Source of the DNA: Tomocerus qinae
Taxonomy: Eukaryota; Arthropoda; Collembola; Entomobryomorpha; Tomoceridae
Length of the DNA: 64,000 nucleotides
NCBI GenBank assembly: GCA_020055645.1
Contig: CM034546.1
Span: forward strand, 76,756,001-76,820,000
Direction: 5' to 3'
Shown here: one piece after another, positions 34,192 to 43,824 of the stretch
Numbering within the stretch: position 1 is the first letter of the stretch
Layout: the number at the start of each line of letters is the position of its first letter
The notes under the pieces: model-generated
Told to the model about the DNA's origin: nothing
Seen by the model: the letters and a program-made list of their open reading frames with translations, nothing else
The model's database searches: none
Translations under genes and position numbers: made by a program

Positions 34192-37122
34192 TTAAATTTT
34201 GTACATTAAATACACCAATAATTTCCTGGGTGAGGGTGACATAGTAACAGGGTGAGAAGAAACTTCATAATTAACATTGTTAACAATTCTAGAAATTACA
34301 AAAGGACCTGTACGTCGGAAAGCAAACTTTTTCGTAAACTTTTTGGATTTGTTTGAAAGATAGTGAGTTCGGATCAAAACTAAGTCACCTACAGAGTAAG
34401 AGATAGGATCATGACGTAAATTATAGTATTTAGCCTGAGATTTCTGAGAAAGAGACATGTGTGATTTAGCTTTTGCATACACCTGAGCTAACTTTTCTAT
34501 TAGTGCAGTTTTATATTCTGCTTGAGAGGCAATCACATCAGGGGAATCATTTTCAATCCAACGGTCAAATGGAAATGTTATTTCCCTACCAAACATTAAC
34601 ATTGAAGGACTAAAGCCAGTTGTTTCACTGACTGCTGTGCGCAAAGCGAATGCAGCAGCAGAAAGGAATTCGTCCCATTTATTATGTTTGGACGAAATGT
34701 AAGATGTAAGGATTGCTCGGAGGTTCCGATTCACCCGCTCAGCAAGATTAGCTTGAGGGTGGTATGCCGTAGTGTATTTGTGTTTAATTTTCCATGCTTC
34801 ACATAATCTAGAAATAATACAAGAGCGAAAATTAGTAGCATTATCTGTGAGAATGCAAGAGGGGCTACCATAACGACTAAAAACTTCATTTTCAAGCACA
34901 GATTTTATACGATGAGCTTTGCCATCTTTGAGAGGAAACAGTTCGACCCATTTCGAAAAGTGGTCAGTGACAACTAACAATTGTGTATTGCGATGAGGAG
35001 TAGAAGGTAGGGGACCCATAATATCTATACACAACATATCCCAGACACCTTTAGTATTGGTACTTTGAAGAGAACCAGAAGGTTTAGTGTTACTTGCCTT
35101 AGAGGACTGACAGATAGAACAAGAACGTACATATTTCAGAATGTCATCATGCATGGAGAACCAAAAAACTCTCCGAACAAGGCAAAGAAAGGTCTTTCGA
35201 TACCCCAAATGGCCAGCCAAGGGATTATCATGGAAATATGTGAGAATTTCAGACCGGAGAGAAACTGGAATAAATGGAATTTTAATATTAAAGCGATTAA
35301 TTTTATATAGAATATCGTTAACTACACACAATTCTTTAGGAAGGTCTGTCCGAAGGGCTTGACATTCTAAATCATCAACCTGATGTTGTTTAATGATATC
35401 CAGTGTGATGTCACCAGTAAGCATAGAAAGGAGTGTGAGACTAGAAACACGTTGAGGGAAGTCCATGACTTCTTTACTTTCCTCGTCCTCCACTTCACCT
35501 ACTGGATATCTAGAAAGAGCATCAGCAACAACATTAAGTCTACCAGGACAATGCGTAATATATGGTTGAAAATTTTGAATTTGAAGAGACCAGCGCATAA
35601 ATTTCGAATTGACCTCACGCATAGAATGTAACCAGGTCAGCGCTTTGTTATCCGTTTGAAGAGAAAACGGTTGTCCATCTAAATATGCAGCAAATTTCTT
35701 AAGACTCCACACAATGCTTAAACATTCACGTTCTGTTGCATGATATGCTCGTTCAGTTTTGGAAAGAGAACGACTGGCAAAGGCGACAGGGCGCTCTAAG
35801 TTGTCAATTTTCTGAGCTAAAACGGCACCAAGTCCAACGCCAGAGGCATCGGTACGAAGAATAAATTCCTTAGAAAAATCAGGAAAAGAAAGAGTAACTT
35901 CATTAGTAATTAGATCTTTTAACGTAATAAACGTGTCATTTTCTAATTTAGTCCATTGAAAAGAAATATTTTTGCGCAATAAACAATTAAGAGGTTCAGC
36001 TACGTGGGAAAAGTTTGGAATGTAGTGACGATACCATCCACATAAACCTAGAAATTTCTTGATATCTTTAGGATTTTTCGGAACAGGGTAATCCGTAATA
36101 GGTTTGACTTTGTCCGGATCAGTAGAAACACCATCAGGAGTAATGAGGAAACCCAGATATTTAATTTTTGTTTTGCCAAAGGTGCATTTGTTAATATTTA
36201 CTGTTAATTTAGCTTCCCGCAATTTAGAAAGGACAAAACGAACATGATTAAGGTGATTTTCCCAAGAACTGGAAGAAAATATAATATCGTCCAAATAGGC
36301 ATCAGCAAAATTGCCAATAGCATCTTTTAATAAAGAATTCACAAATCTTTGAAAACAAGATGGCGCTGTTTTTAAACCAAAAGGCATTCTTAAAAATTCG
36401 AATTTGCCTTCGTCACAGATAAAACTAGTATAGGGAATAGAATCAATGTGCATTTGTATTTGCCAATAACCTTTCTTTAGATCAATCACTGTAATAAATT
36501 TGGCACCACCCAGACGGTGAATTAAGTCAATTATTCTATTAAATGCAAAAGGATCAGATCGAGTTCTAACATTAACTTTGCGGTAATCGATGCAAAAACG
36601 ATAATCATCTGCTTCTTTTTGTAAATTAACTGGAGAAGCCCCTTCAGAAGTTGAATGGCGAATTATTTTCATGTCTAACATTTGATTAACTTTTTTCTTA
36701 ATAATGGCACGTTTAAAAGGTGAAACACGATATGGTTTCTGAGCAATTGGGGGTCCCTCAACTTCCAATTTACATTGAACGTAATCGGTACACCCAACGT
36801 TATCAGAAAACACATCTGGAAATTCAGTTAGAAGAGATTTTAATTCGTCTTCCTGTGAACCAGTCAGACTTTGTAAATTACATAAAATATTTGAATTGGC
36901 ACAATGAAATTTCAACTTTTCCGATTCTGAAAAATAATAACATCCACGAGGGATATCTAACAAAATGTTATAATTATAAATAAAATCTTGACCCAAAATA
37001 CAATTGTAAGGAGCATCATCAATAATATAGAACCTATTAATCAAGGGCTTACCAGACAAGTCAAAAGCAAGATCACAGTAGCCAGAGGTTAGAATTTGAG
37101 AATTATTTCCTAATGTCACAGA
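34192..37122 (-). CDS. Gypsy pol, 3' part (end of protease, RT, RNase H, integrase)
   Basis: About 975 open codons starting abruptly at the Copia target duplication. Order: the second half of the aspartic protease (PYNCILGQDFIYNYNILLD), reverse transcriptase with active site YLDDII near residue 273, RNase H (LRTDASGVGLGAVLAQ), an HHCC integrase zinc finger (HDNPLAGHLGYRKT, CSICQ), the DDE integrase core (CIDIMGPLP, ILTDNATNF, YHPQANLAERVNR) and a C-terminal chromatin-directed tail with FAFRRTGPFVI (GPF/Y motif). No internal stop. The missing start lies beyond the Copia insertion at 43636 and onward. Confidence 0.95.
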   Translation of the reverse strand, partial: SVTLGNNSQILTSGYCDLAFDLSGKPLINRFYIIDDAPYNCILGQDFIYNYNILLDIPRGCYYFSESEKLKFHCANSNILCNLQSLTGSQEDELKSLLTEFPDVFSDNVGCTDYVQCKLEVEGPPIAQKPYRVSPFKRAIIKKKVNQMLDMKIIRHSTSEGASPVNLQKEADDYRFCIDYRKVNVRTRSDPFAFNRIIDLIHRLGGAKFITVIDLKKGYWQIQMHIDSIPYTSFICDEGKFEFLRMPFGLKTAPSCFQRFVNSLLKDAIGNFADAYLDDIIFSSSSWENHLNHVRFVLSKLREAKLTVNINKCTFGKTKIKYLGFLITPDGVSTDPDKVKPITDYPVPKNPKDIKKFLGLCGWYRHYIPNFSHVAEPLNCLLRKNISFQWTKLENDTFITLKDLITNEVTLSFPDFSKEFILRTDASGVGLGAVLAQKIDNLERPVAFASRSLSKTERAYHATERECLSIVWSLKKFAAYLDGQPFSLQTDNKALTWLHSMREVNSKFMRWSLQIQNFQPYITHCPGRLNVVADALSRYPVGEVEDEESKEVMDFPQRVSSLTLLSMLTGDITLDIIKQHQVDDLECQALRTDLPKELCVVNDILYKINRFNIKIPFIPVSLRSEILTYFHDNPLAGHLGYRKTFLCLVRRVFWFSMHDDILKYVRSCSICQSSKASNTKPSGSLQSTNTKGVWDMLCIDIMGPLPSTPHRNTQLLVVTDHFSKWVELFPLKDGKAHRIKSVLENEVFSRYGSPSCILTDNATNFRSCIISRLCEAWKIKHKYTTAYHPQANLAERVNRNLRAILTSYISSKHNKWDEFLSAAAFALRTAVSETTGFSPSMLMFGREITFPFDRWIENDSPDVIASQAEYKTALIEKLAQVYAKAKSHMSLSQKSQAKYYNLRHDPISYSVGDLVLIRTHYLSNKSKKFTKKFAFRRTGPFVISRIVNNVNYEVSSHPVTMSPSPRKLLVYLMYKI

Positions 37123-37127
37123 AGAAA

Positions 37128-37568
37128 TGTTAGAATACTAACCTAAATAAATGCATGAGAAAGTAAAGTAGCAAATGTTCACACAATTGGTTTGTACATT
37201 TAAGCTGAACATTAGATTTTAAGGGTCCAAGTACTTAACGTTTGGCCCTTCTTAATGTAGTAACTATTAGTTTTTATGATTTTGTAGCTCAATTAAGTCT
37301 AAATGAAGCATGAAAGCATATGGGTACAACTGTTACATCGTCCCATGTCCCTTGCTTTATAGAGATACCTATTGTAACCATTAAGGGTCTCTCACATCTG
37401 TCTATGTAAGCATAGTATTTAAATACCATGGACAATAATGTAAAAGTACTGAGTATTATTCAACTGTTTGAGCTGGAAACTTCATTCTCTCTCTGTTCAA
37501 TAAAAGTTACTTTACAGTAACAACTAAATACAAAACTTGTCTCACTAACTGAATCCGTTTTCATAACA
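37128..37568 (+). repeat. Copia 5' LTR
   Basis: 441 bp, begins TGTTAGAATAC and ends TTTTCATAACA (TG...CA). TCAATAAAAGT near 37498 is a probable polyadenylation signal, and the TATTTAAATACCATGG region near 37418 may be the TATA-box area. The repeat partner is 43190-43630. Confidence 0.95.
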
Positions 37569-37729
37569 TGGTGTCAGAAGTGGGATTCAGGATTCGATCT
37601 GTGAGTTAAAAGAATTCAAGTTTTTGAACTTAGTGAATTTGTCCAATCAGTAAATACTTAGTCAGTTTTTTGTGTGGAAAAGAGTGAAGTATTTGTGAGT
37701 GAGCAAGTTGTTGAACTCTGACAAGTAAA

Positions 37730-40700
37730 ATGGCCACCGTCAGTATTTCGCAACGTATTGATACAAATCACGTTGTAAAACTTGCAAATGATAATTGGGA
37801 TCTCTGGAACTTACAAATCACCCTAGTTCTTAAAGCTGCAAAAGTGTGGGACGTTGTCAGTGGCACATCCACTCGTGCAGCCGCAGCTGATAAAGATAAA
37901 TGGGACGATTCTGATATAAAGGCCCAAGCCATCATTGTACCCACTCTTACATTAGTGAACGCTACTCATATCCACAGTTGTATTACATCAAAACAAGTGT
38001 ATGACCGTCTAAAGTCAATTCATAGTGACACAAGTCAGTTGAACAAACAGTTTGTGTTAGCTTCATTCTTCAACTATAAGTTCAAAGAGGGAACAACTCT
38101 TGTCACTACATACACTGAGATAGAGAGGTTGTCAATCTCTCTAAACCAAATGGGTGTGGTTATTGACGATGATACCACAATTATGAAGATAGTGTCTTCA
38201 CTTCCTGATGAAAAGCATAATGCTTTCAAAAAGGCATGGGACAGTGTTCCTGCAGCATCCCAAACAATGCCCGCACTGTTAGCCAGGTTGAGAAAAGAGG
38301 ATCTTGAGCTGAAACAAGTAAGCAACACTGAGGAGGAGCAGAGCCAAGTAAAGGCGTTTCAGGCAAAAGGAGGAAAAGGGAAACTCGACAAAAAGGAATT
38401 CAAGAAAAGAAAGATTGAAGAATTAAAGAAAAAGACCAAATGCAGTCGGTGCAAACAGACTGGTCATTGGTATAAGGATAAGGAATGCCCAGCCCGCAAT
38501 ACACACCCCAACGAAAGTGAGGAGGATAAAAGAAAGACAATTGCAGCCTTCATGAGCAATCCAAATCATGGTAATGATGTATGGATTTCAGATTCCGGTG
38601 CAAGCCAACATATATGCGGTAAAAAATCCTTCTTTATTTCATACAAAGAGTTTGAGACCCGAGTGTCAGTATACCTTACTGACGGAAACGCAGTGGAAGC
38701 CCAAGGAATAGGAACTGTTTCAGTATTGGCATTCATGAACAATAAATGGATAGAATGCACAATGAATGAGGTACTGCATATTGAGGGAGCAGCCAATCTC
38801 TTTTCAGAAGTTATTATGGATAAAAAGGGATATACCATAATAAGAGCAGCGGGAGTGGCAAAATACATTGATAGAAATGGATTAGAAGGGCCAGTAGCTG
38901 TAATGAGAGATAATATGTATATTATGAAGTTTAAACCCATTGTACCGAACAAAGCAAATGCAATATGCTTGAGCTCTAATGCAAGACTCTGGCATGAGCG
39001 AATGGGTCACATCAATATAAGGTTCATTAATGACACGGCCAAGAAAAATGCAGTGAAAGGATTTTATGAGAATTTTGGAGAACAGTCCATTGAATGTAGC
39101 ACTTGTCAATTGGGAAAACAAGCTAGAAAGCCTTACCACACAGTGGAAACTAAGAGAAATACTAAGCCAGGGGAAATGGTTCACGCAGACCTATCTGGGA
39201 AAATGCCTGTTACTTCTATTGGAGGAGCTGATTATTTCTTCCTAATGAAAGATGATTCGACAGGATTTCGTATGGTATTCTTTATCACGAAAAAGACACA
39301 AGTCCCTGCCTGTATTGAAGAGTATGTTTACTTTATGGAAAACCAGACAGGATCAAGACTTAAAGTTTTTAGAAGTGACAATGGAACTGAAATGGTTAAT
39401 AAGACAGTTCAGACATTCTTTCAGAAAATGGGTATTGTACATGAGACCACGGCCCCATACAGCCCTGAATCGAATGGGAAGATAGAACGGGAAATGAGAA
39501 CTTTGAAAGAATCGGCTCGCTGTATGCTACTGCAGTCAAAACTGCCAGAATATTTGTGGGCTGAAGCAATGGCCACAGCAGTTTACATAAAGAACCGAAT
39601 TCTGGATACACAGAGTCCAGAAATAACAGCATTTGAGGCTATTTTAAAAAGAAAACCAGAAATGGGACATTTGCGTATTTTTGGATGCCTAGCCTTTGCA
39701 CACATACCACAAAACAAACGAAAAGTGTGGAATGATACTGCTGAACAGAGTTATATGGTTGGATATGATGGAGAAAGCTACAGAATATACAATGCTCTTA
39801 ATAAAACAGTAACAATTGCTCGTAATGTAACTTTCAAAGAAGTAGTACAAGGTGAAATTTCTCTTGAGGAAGCGAACAGCTTTGAGCAGAGTAGAAAAGA
39901 GTTAAGTGAACCTGTGGGAGACGAAGAGGAGATAGAATCCTACATAAAGCCAGGGCCTACTTTAAGGGATAGGTCCAAACTAAAGCCAATAGACAGACTT
40001 CAAGTTGGATTTCATACAAAAATAATAGAGCCAGCAACGTTTGATGAAGCAATTATGTCACCCAATGCCAAGGAATGGATGGAATCCATGGTGGATGAAT
40101 TACATAGCCATAAATTAAATAAAACTTGGACTTTGGTCCCTTACCCAACAGACAAGCAAGTACTTGACAACCGTTGGGTATACAGAGTAAAAACAAACCC
40201 AGATGGCTCAATTTCAAGATTTAAGTCCCGTTTGGTTATAAAAGGTTACAAGCAAGTACATGGAATTGATTATTATGCCACATTCTCCTCTGTTGGCCGA
40301 TACGAAAGCATAAGGATTCTGATATGCATAGCAGCTACATACGGCTACTTTATTGTACAACTGGACATCAAAACAGCCTTTCTGCATGGGAAAGTTAAAG
40401 AAGTTATTTATATGAAGCAGCCTGACGGATTTATAGAAAATCCTAACTTAGTTTGCTTGTTGGACAAGAGTCTTTATGGGCTTAAGCAAGCACCGAGATG
40501 CTGGAACGAGAGATTAACTGAATTTTTAAAAGAAAATAATTTTAATGTATTAACAAGCGACCCTTGTGTCTTTATTGGATTTGTTAACACATACATTGTA
40601 TACCTACTGGTATATGTGGACGATATTTTAATGGTGTCCCCAAATAACGAAGCACTAAAAATGGTTACACAGAGAATTGAGTCTACATTTGAAATATCAA

Positions 40701-43162
40701 AAGGAGAACTAAGCTCTTTCGTGGGATTCGAAATTAAACGAAGCGAAGACGGAATTTATATGGGACAGGCATCGTATGTACAAACCTTGCTTGACAGATT
40801 TGAGATGACTGATTGCAGTGTACAGTCTGTACCAATGCAACCGAACCAGGATTGGCTTCCTGCTGAGCAGTGTGAGAAAGGACTGCCTTATCCACAGCTC
40901 ATTGGAGCTTTATTGTTTCTCACAAGATTATCCCGTCCTGACATTGCCTATGCAGTGTCAAAGCTGTCCCAATTTATGAGTGCATACGATGAGAATCATC
41001 TCGAAGCAGCGAAAAAGGTACTTATGTACCTAAAAGGAACAATAAACTTGGGTTTGTATTACAAGAAGGGAGGAGAGTTGAGTTTGAATGGCTACTCGGA
41101 TTCAGACTTTGCAGGCAACAAACTTGACAGGAAATCAACCACTGGTTATGCCTTTTTCCTTGGAGATAGTTTGATCACTTGGAACAGTAATAAGCAACCT
41201 ATAGTGACTTGTTCCAGTACAGAGGCAGAGTATGTTGCTCTTTCCTCAGCAGCCAGGGAATGTGTTTGGCTGCAAACCTATCTTTTGGAGCTGCAGATAC
41301 CACAAGACGGCCCAGCCAAGCTGTTCGTTGACAATACAAGCGCTATACGGCTAGCTAAAAACCCAGAGTTTCATAAACGTACTAAGCATATAGATGTACG
41401 TTACCACTATGTCAGAGAACTAATAACTAATAATGTAATAGAGGTACACCATGTACCCAAAGAAGAACAAAAGGCAGATGTACTCACAAAACCACTGCTA
41501 AAAGGCAAACATCAGCATGATACACAGAAACTTGGACTCAGTGCAGGAAACGGGAATATCAATCCCCATTCAAAGATCGGTGTTGGAACTGGAACCATAA
41601 GTGGACTAATGAGCAAGTTATTCATTACTATGCTACTATTGCTGGGACTTCTATCTCCAATTACTGCAAACCCAACCGTAAACCAACCAGTACTCTGGAG
41701 GCCAAGTAACATACCTATAACTGTAGGTTACAATGAGTACTATTTAATGATTCATTTGAAAAGCCCTTGCGACATTTTGACGAATGAGACAATTCATGAG
41801 GATCTTCTCATCGATACGAAAAACAAATGCAACGAACTGTATGATGAATATTTTATGAAGGAACTGGAAATTATGTGCCCTAAAGGCAGCTTCACAGAAG
41901 TCCATTCACGCTCTAAGAGATTTGTTTTTGGAATATTAATGGGAATACTAATCATGTCCATAGTTGTTCCAGTTGGACTTGGAATCTCAGCACAGGTGAC
42001 AGCCAGTGTCGCAGCAGGAAAAATAGCAACTGTTGAAACGAAGATGAGTGAGATGGAAAGTGAACTAGAGAGTCTTTCGAAAAATATGGAATTGGCGAAA
42101 GAAGCAATTAAAGTTCTACAACATAATGTAAAACTTTTGCGGATAGAAACTAAGGCACATGAAGATGACTATACACAAATGAAAGCAAAGCTGAGCGCAT
42201 CTATTTACGCAATTTCATACATAACATCAAGAATGCTGACTGCCAAACAAATACTTAAAGAAGCGAAGCGAAATTGGGAAGAACGAAAGTTATATGCTCC
42301 ATTGTTTGACTATCTTGGCTTCTCCTTGCCATGTAAAGAGTCTTGTCCAATTCGGCTTGGCAGAGCAAAGAAATGTCGAATATCTTATGACAAATCTAAA
42401 CTGTACTTTGATTTTGTTACTCCACTTATAAATGATACTCTGCACCTTCTGGAGGCTGACCCTTTTGACCTGATACACCAAACTGAGAACCAGACTTGCG
42501 TTATCTCGTTTTCTGGACCCCGAAACGTGATCATGAGTGAATTACACAGTTGTGTGTATGCAGTTAATGTTAAATACTCTGATTTGATTTTGTCTCCTTC
42601 ACAGGATTGTGACCATAGCATGACCTACCCAAACGTCTCGAGGTATTATTCGTTGGGAAAATGTCATCCGAGACATACAAAGGACGCGATGGATTTCGTT
42701 CAAGTAAAAAACTTCAACTTTCAGAATTATATTTATTGCCACGGCAATAATATTACAATTGGAAAAAGAGAACAGGCCTGCCCACTTGATGTCTTTACAC
42801 TGCCAATTACAGCAGCTTTCACAATCAATGACCATTTCTACAAGGCCGGCGAATTTCAAATTAGCCATATCCAGGAGGTCAACCCTTTATTCACGATGAA
42901 AGCTAATTGGCTATTACAGCCAAAGATACACATGGACGAAATTAAGGAAGATATAAAAATGTTGGATTCAACTAAGAAAAATCATGATTCATATAATACT
43001 ACATTTATGTTTTTAAATTTGTTGATTGGTGGAATCATTTTTTTGTCTCTTATTATAATAATTCTGGTTGTTGTTATGATTATCATTTGGAAACGGAAGA
43101 AAACTGTCGAGCCTGCTGTAAAATTTACAGCCCCTAAAACCATCGAAATAGATGATGCCTAA
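37730..43162 (+). CDS. Copia polyprotein: gag-protease-integrase-RT-RNase H fused to an envelope-like domain
   Basis: 1810 codons without a stop. Gag part about 1-230. CCHC-like knuckle near 237 (CSRCKQTGHWYKDKEC). Protease WISDSGASQHI near 285. Integrase HHCC (HERMGHI near 421, CSTCQLGK) and DDE core (HADLSG, FRSDNGTEM, PYSPESNGKIER). RT with KSRLVIKGYKQ and YVDDIL near 961. RNase H YSDSDFAGN near 1124 and ADVLTKPL near 1250. The frame then runs on without a break into a membrane protein: a hydrophobic signal-like segment from 1294 (MSKLFITMLLLLGLL), a furin-type RSKR at 1394-1397 followed at once by a hydrophobic fusion-peptide-like stretch, an amphipathic heptad region about 1430-1480, paired cysteines, N-glycosylation sites, a transmembrane helix about 1758-1788 and a short basic tail. 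That is the layout of a class I fusion envelope like those of errantiviruses and the baculovirus F protein. How the envelope part would be freed from pol is not evident. Confidence 0.95.
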   Translation: MATVSISQRIDTNHVVKLANDNWDLWNLQITLVLKAAKVWDVVSGTSTRAAAADKDKWDDSDIKAQAIIVPTLTLVNATHIHSCITSKQVYDRLKSIHSDTSQLNKQFVLASFFNYKFKEGTTLVTTYTEIERLSISLNQMGVVIDDDTTIMKIVSSLPDEKHNAFKKAWDSVPAASQTMPALLARLRKEDLELKQVSNTEEEQSQVKAFQAKGGKGKLDKKEFKKRKIEELKKKTKCSRCKQTGHWYKDKECPARNTHPNESEEDKRKTIAAFMSNPNHGNDVWISDSGASQHICGKKSFFISYKEFETRVSVYLTDGNAVEAQGIGTVSVLAFMNNKWIECTMNEVLHIEGAANLFSEVIMDKKGYTIIRAAGVAKYIDRNGLEGPVAVMRDNMYIMKFKPIVPNKANAICLSSNARLWHERMGHINIRFINDTAKKNAVKGFYENFGEQSIECSTCQLGKQARKPYHTVETKRNTKPGEMVHADLSGKMPVTSIGGADYFFLMKDDSTGFRMVFFITKKTQVPACIEEYVYFMENQTGSRLKVFRSDNGTEMVNKTVQTFFQKMGIVHETTAPYSPESNGKIEREMRTLKESARCMLLQSKLPEYLWAEAMATAVYIKNRILDTQSPEITAFEAILKRKPEMGHLRIFGCLAFAHIPQNKRKVWNDTAEQSYMVGYDGESYRIYNALNKTVTIARNVTFKEVVQGEISLEEANSFEQSRKELSEPVGDEEEIESYIKPGPTLRDRSKLKPIDRLQVGFHTKIIEPATFDEAIMSPNAKEWMESMVDELHSHKLNKTWTLVPYPTDKQVLDNRWVYRVKTNPDGSISRFKSRLVIKGYKQVHGIDYYATFSSVGRYESIRILICIAATYGYFIVQLDIKTAFLHGKVKEVIYMKQPDGFIENPNLVCLLDKSLYGLKQAPRCWNERLTEFLKENNFNVLTSDPCVFIGFVNTYIVYLLVYVDDILMVSPNNEALKMVTQRIESTFEISKGELSSFVGFEIKRSEDGIYMGQASYVQTLLDRFEMTDCSVQSVPMQPNQDWLPAEQCEKGLPYPQLIGALLFLTRLSRPDIAYAVSKLSQFMSAYDENHLEAAKKVLMYLKGTINLGLYYKKGGELSLNGYSDSDFAGNKLDRKSTTGYAFFLGDSLITWNSNKQPIVTCSSTEAEYVALSSAARECVWLQTYLLELQIPQDGPAKLFVDNTSAIRLAKNPEFHKRTKHIDVRYHYVRELITNNVIEVHHVPKEEQKADVLTKPLLKGKHQHDTQKLGLSAGNGNINPHSKIGVGTGTISGLMSKLFITMLLLLGLLSPITANPTVNQPVLWRPSNIPITVGYNEYYLMIHLKSPCDILTNETIHEDLLIDTKNKCNELYDEYFMKELEIMCPKGSFTEVHSRSKRFVFGILMGILIMSIVVPVGLGISAQVTASVAAGKIATVETKMSEMESELESLSKNMELAKEAIKVLQHNVKLLRIETKAHEDDYTQMKAKLSASIYAISYITSRMLTAKQILKEAKRNWEERKLYAPLFDYLGFSLPCKESCPIRLGRAKKCRISYDKSKLYFDFVTPLINDTLHLLEADPFDLIHQTENQTCVISFSGPRNVIMSELHSCVYAVNVKYSDLILSPSQDCDHSMTYPNVSRYYSLGKCHPRHTKDAMDFVQVKNFNFQNYIYCHGNNITIGKREQACPLDVFTLPITAAFTINDHFYKAGEFQISHIQEVNPLFTMKANWLLQPKIHMDEIKEDIKMLDSTKKNHDSYNTTFMFLNLLIGGIIFLSLIIIILVVVMIIIWKRKKTVEPAVKFTAPKTIEIDDA

Positions 43163-43189
43163 AGAAAATGTATTTAGATTAAGGGATAG

Positions 43190-43630
43190 TGTTAGAATAC
43201 TAACCTAAATAAATGCATGAGAAAGTAAAGTAGCAAATGTTCACACAATTGGTTTGTACATTTAAGCTGAACATTAGATTTTAAGGGTCCAAGTACTTAA
43301 CGTTTGGCCCTTCTTAATGTAGTAACTATTAGTTTTTATGATTTTGTAGCTCAATTAAGTCTAAATGAAGCATGAAAGCATATGGGTACAACTGTTACAT
43401 CGTCCCATGTCCCTTGCTTTATAGAGATACCTATTGTAACCATTAAGGGTCTCTCACATCTGTCTATGTAAGCATAGTATTTAAATACCATGGACAATAA
43501 TGTAAAAGTACTGAGTATTATTCAACTGTTTGAGCTGGAAACTTCATTCTCTCTCTGTTCAATAAAAGTTACTTTACAGTAACAACTAAATACAAAACTT
43601 GTCTCACTAACTGAATCCGTTTTCATAACA
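43190..43630 (+). repeat. Copia 3' LTR
   Basis: 441 bp, matching the 5' LTR base for base as far as I can follow by eye. It is preceded by a purine-rich tract (GATTAAGGGATAG) that would be the polypurine tract. Confidence 0.95.
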
Positions 43631-43635
43631 AGAAA

Positions 43636-43816
43636 TCTTTTTGGTAACGGGAACATCCAAAACAGTAGATAAAGAAGTTGTAAGGAAAGAACACTTGGCA
43701 CCACAGTCCAATAACGCAGTGAAATCGTGATGGCCAAACTTTAATAATATTTGAGAAGTGATAGTGGGAGATAAGTGAAAAAAATTCTGTACGGCAACAG
43801 GATACGCACTAGTCAC
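43636..43816 (-). CDS. Gypsy protease, 5' fragment cut off by the Copia insertion
   Basis: Sixty codons continuing from the gag region. They contain FTALLDCGAKCSFL, an aspartic-protease active site with Cys in place of the usual Ser/Thr (D-C-G-A). The fragment ends at the Copia target duplication. The rest of the domain is at 37122 and downstream on the minus strand. Confidence 0.85.
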
Positions 43817-43824
43817 CCCGTAAG

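Larger units (their letters stand above)
37123..43635 (+). mobile_element. Full-length Copia-type LTR retrotransposon with an envelope-like 3' domain
   Basis: Element 37128-43630 (6503 bp) with 441-bp LTRs that look identical by eye. The 5-bp target duplication is AGAAA (37123-37127 and 43631-43635). It is inserted into the protease codons of the Gypsy element, in the opposite orientation. Directly after the 5' LTR, TGGTGTCAGAAGTGGG is a primer-binding site of the Copia initiator-tRNA type. One uninterrupted reading frame fills the interior. Identical LTRs, an intact frame and an intact target duplication indicate very recent activity. Confidence 0.97.

Noticed and set aside
35065..36983. Plus-strand open frames inside the Gypsy element
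   Set aside because: Antisense shadows of the intact pol frame.
38074..42868. Minus-strand and overlapping frames inside Copia
   Set aside because: Shadows of the 1810-codon polyprotein.
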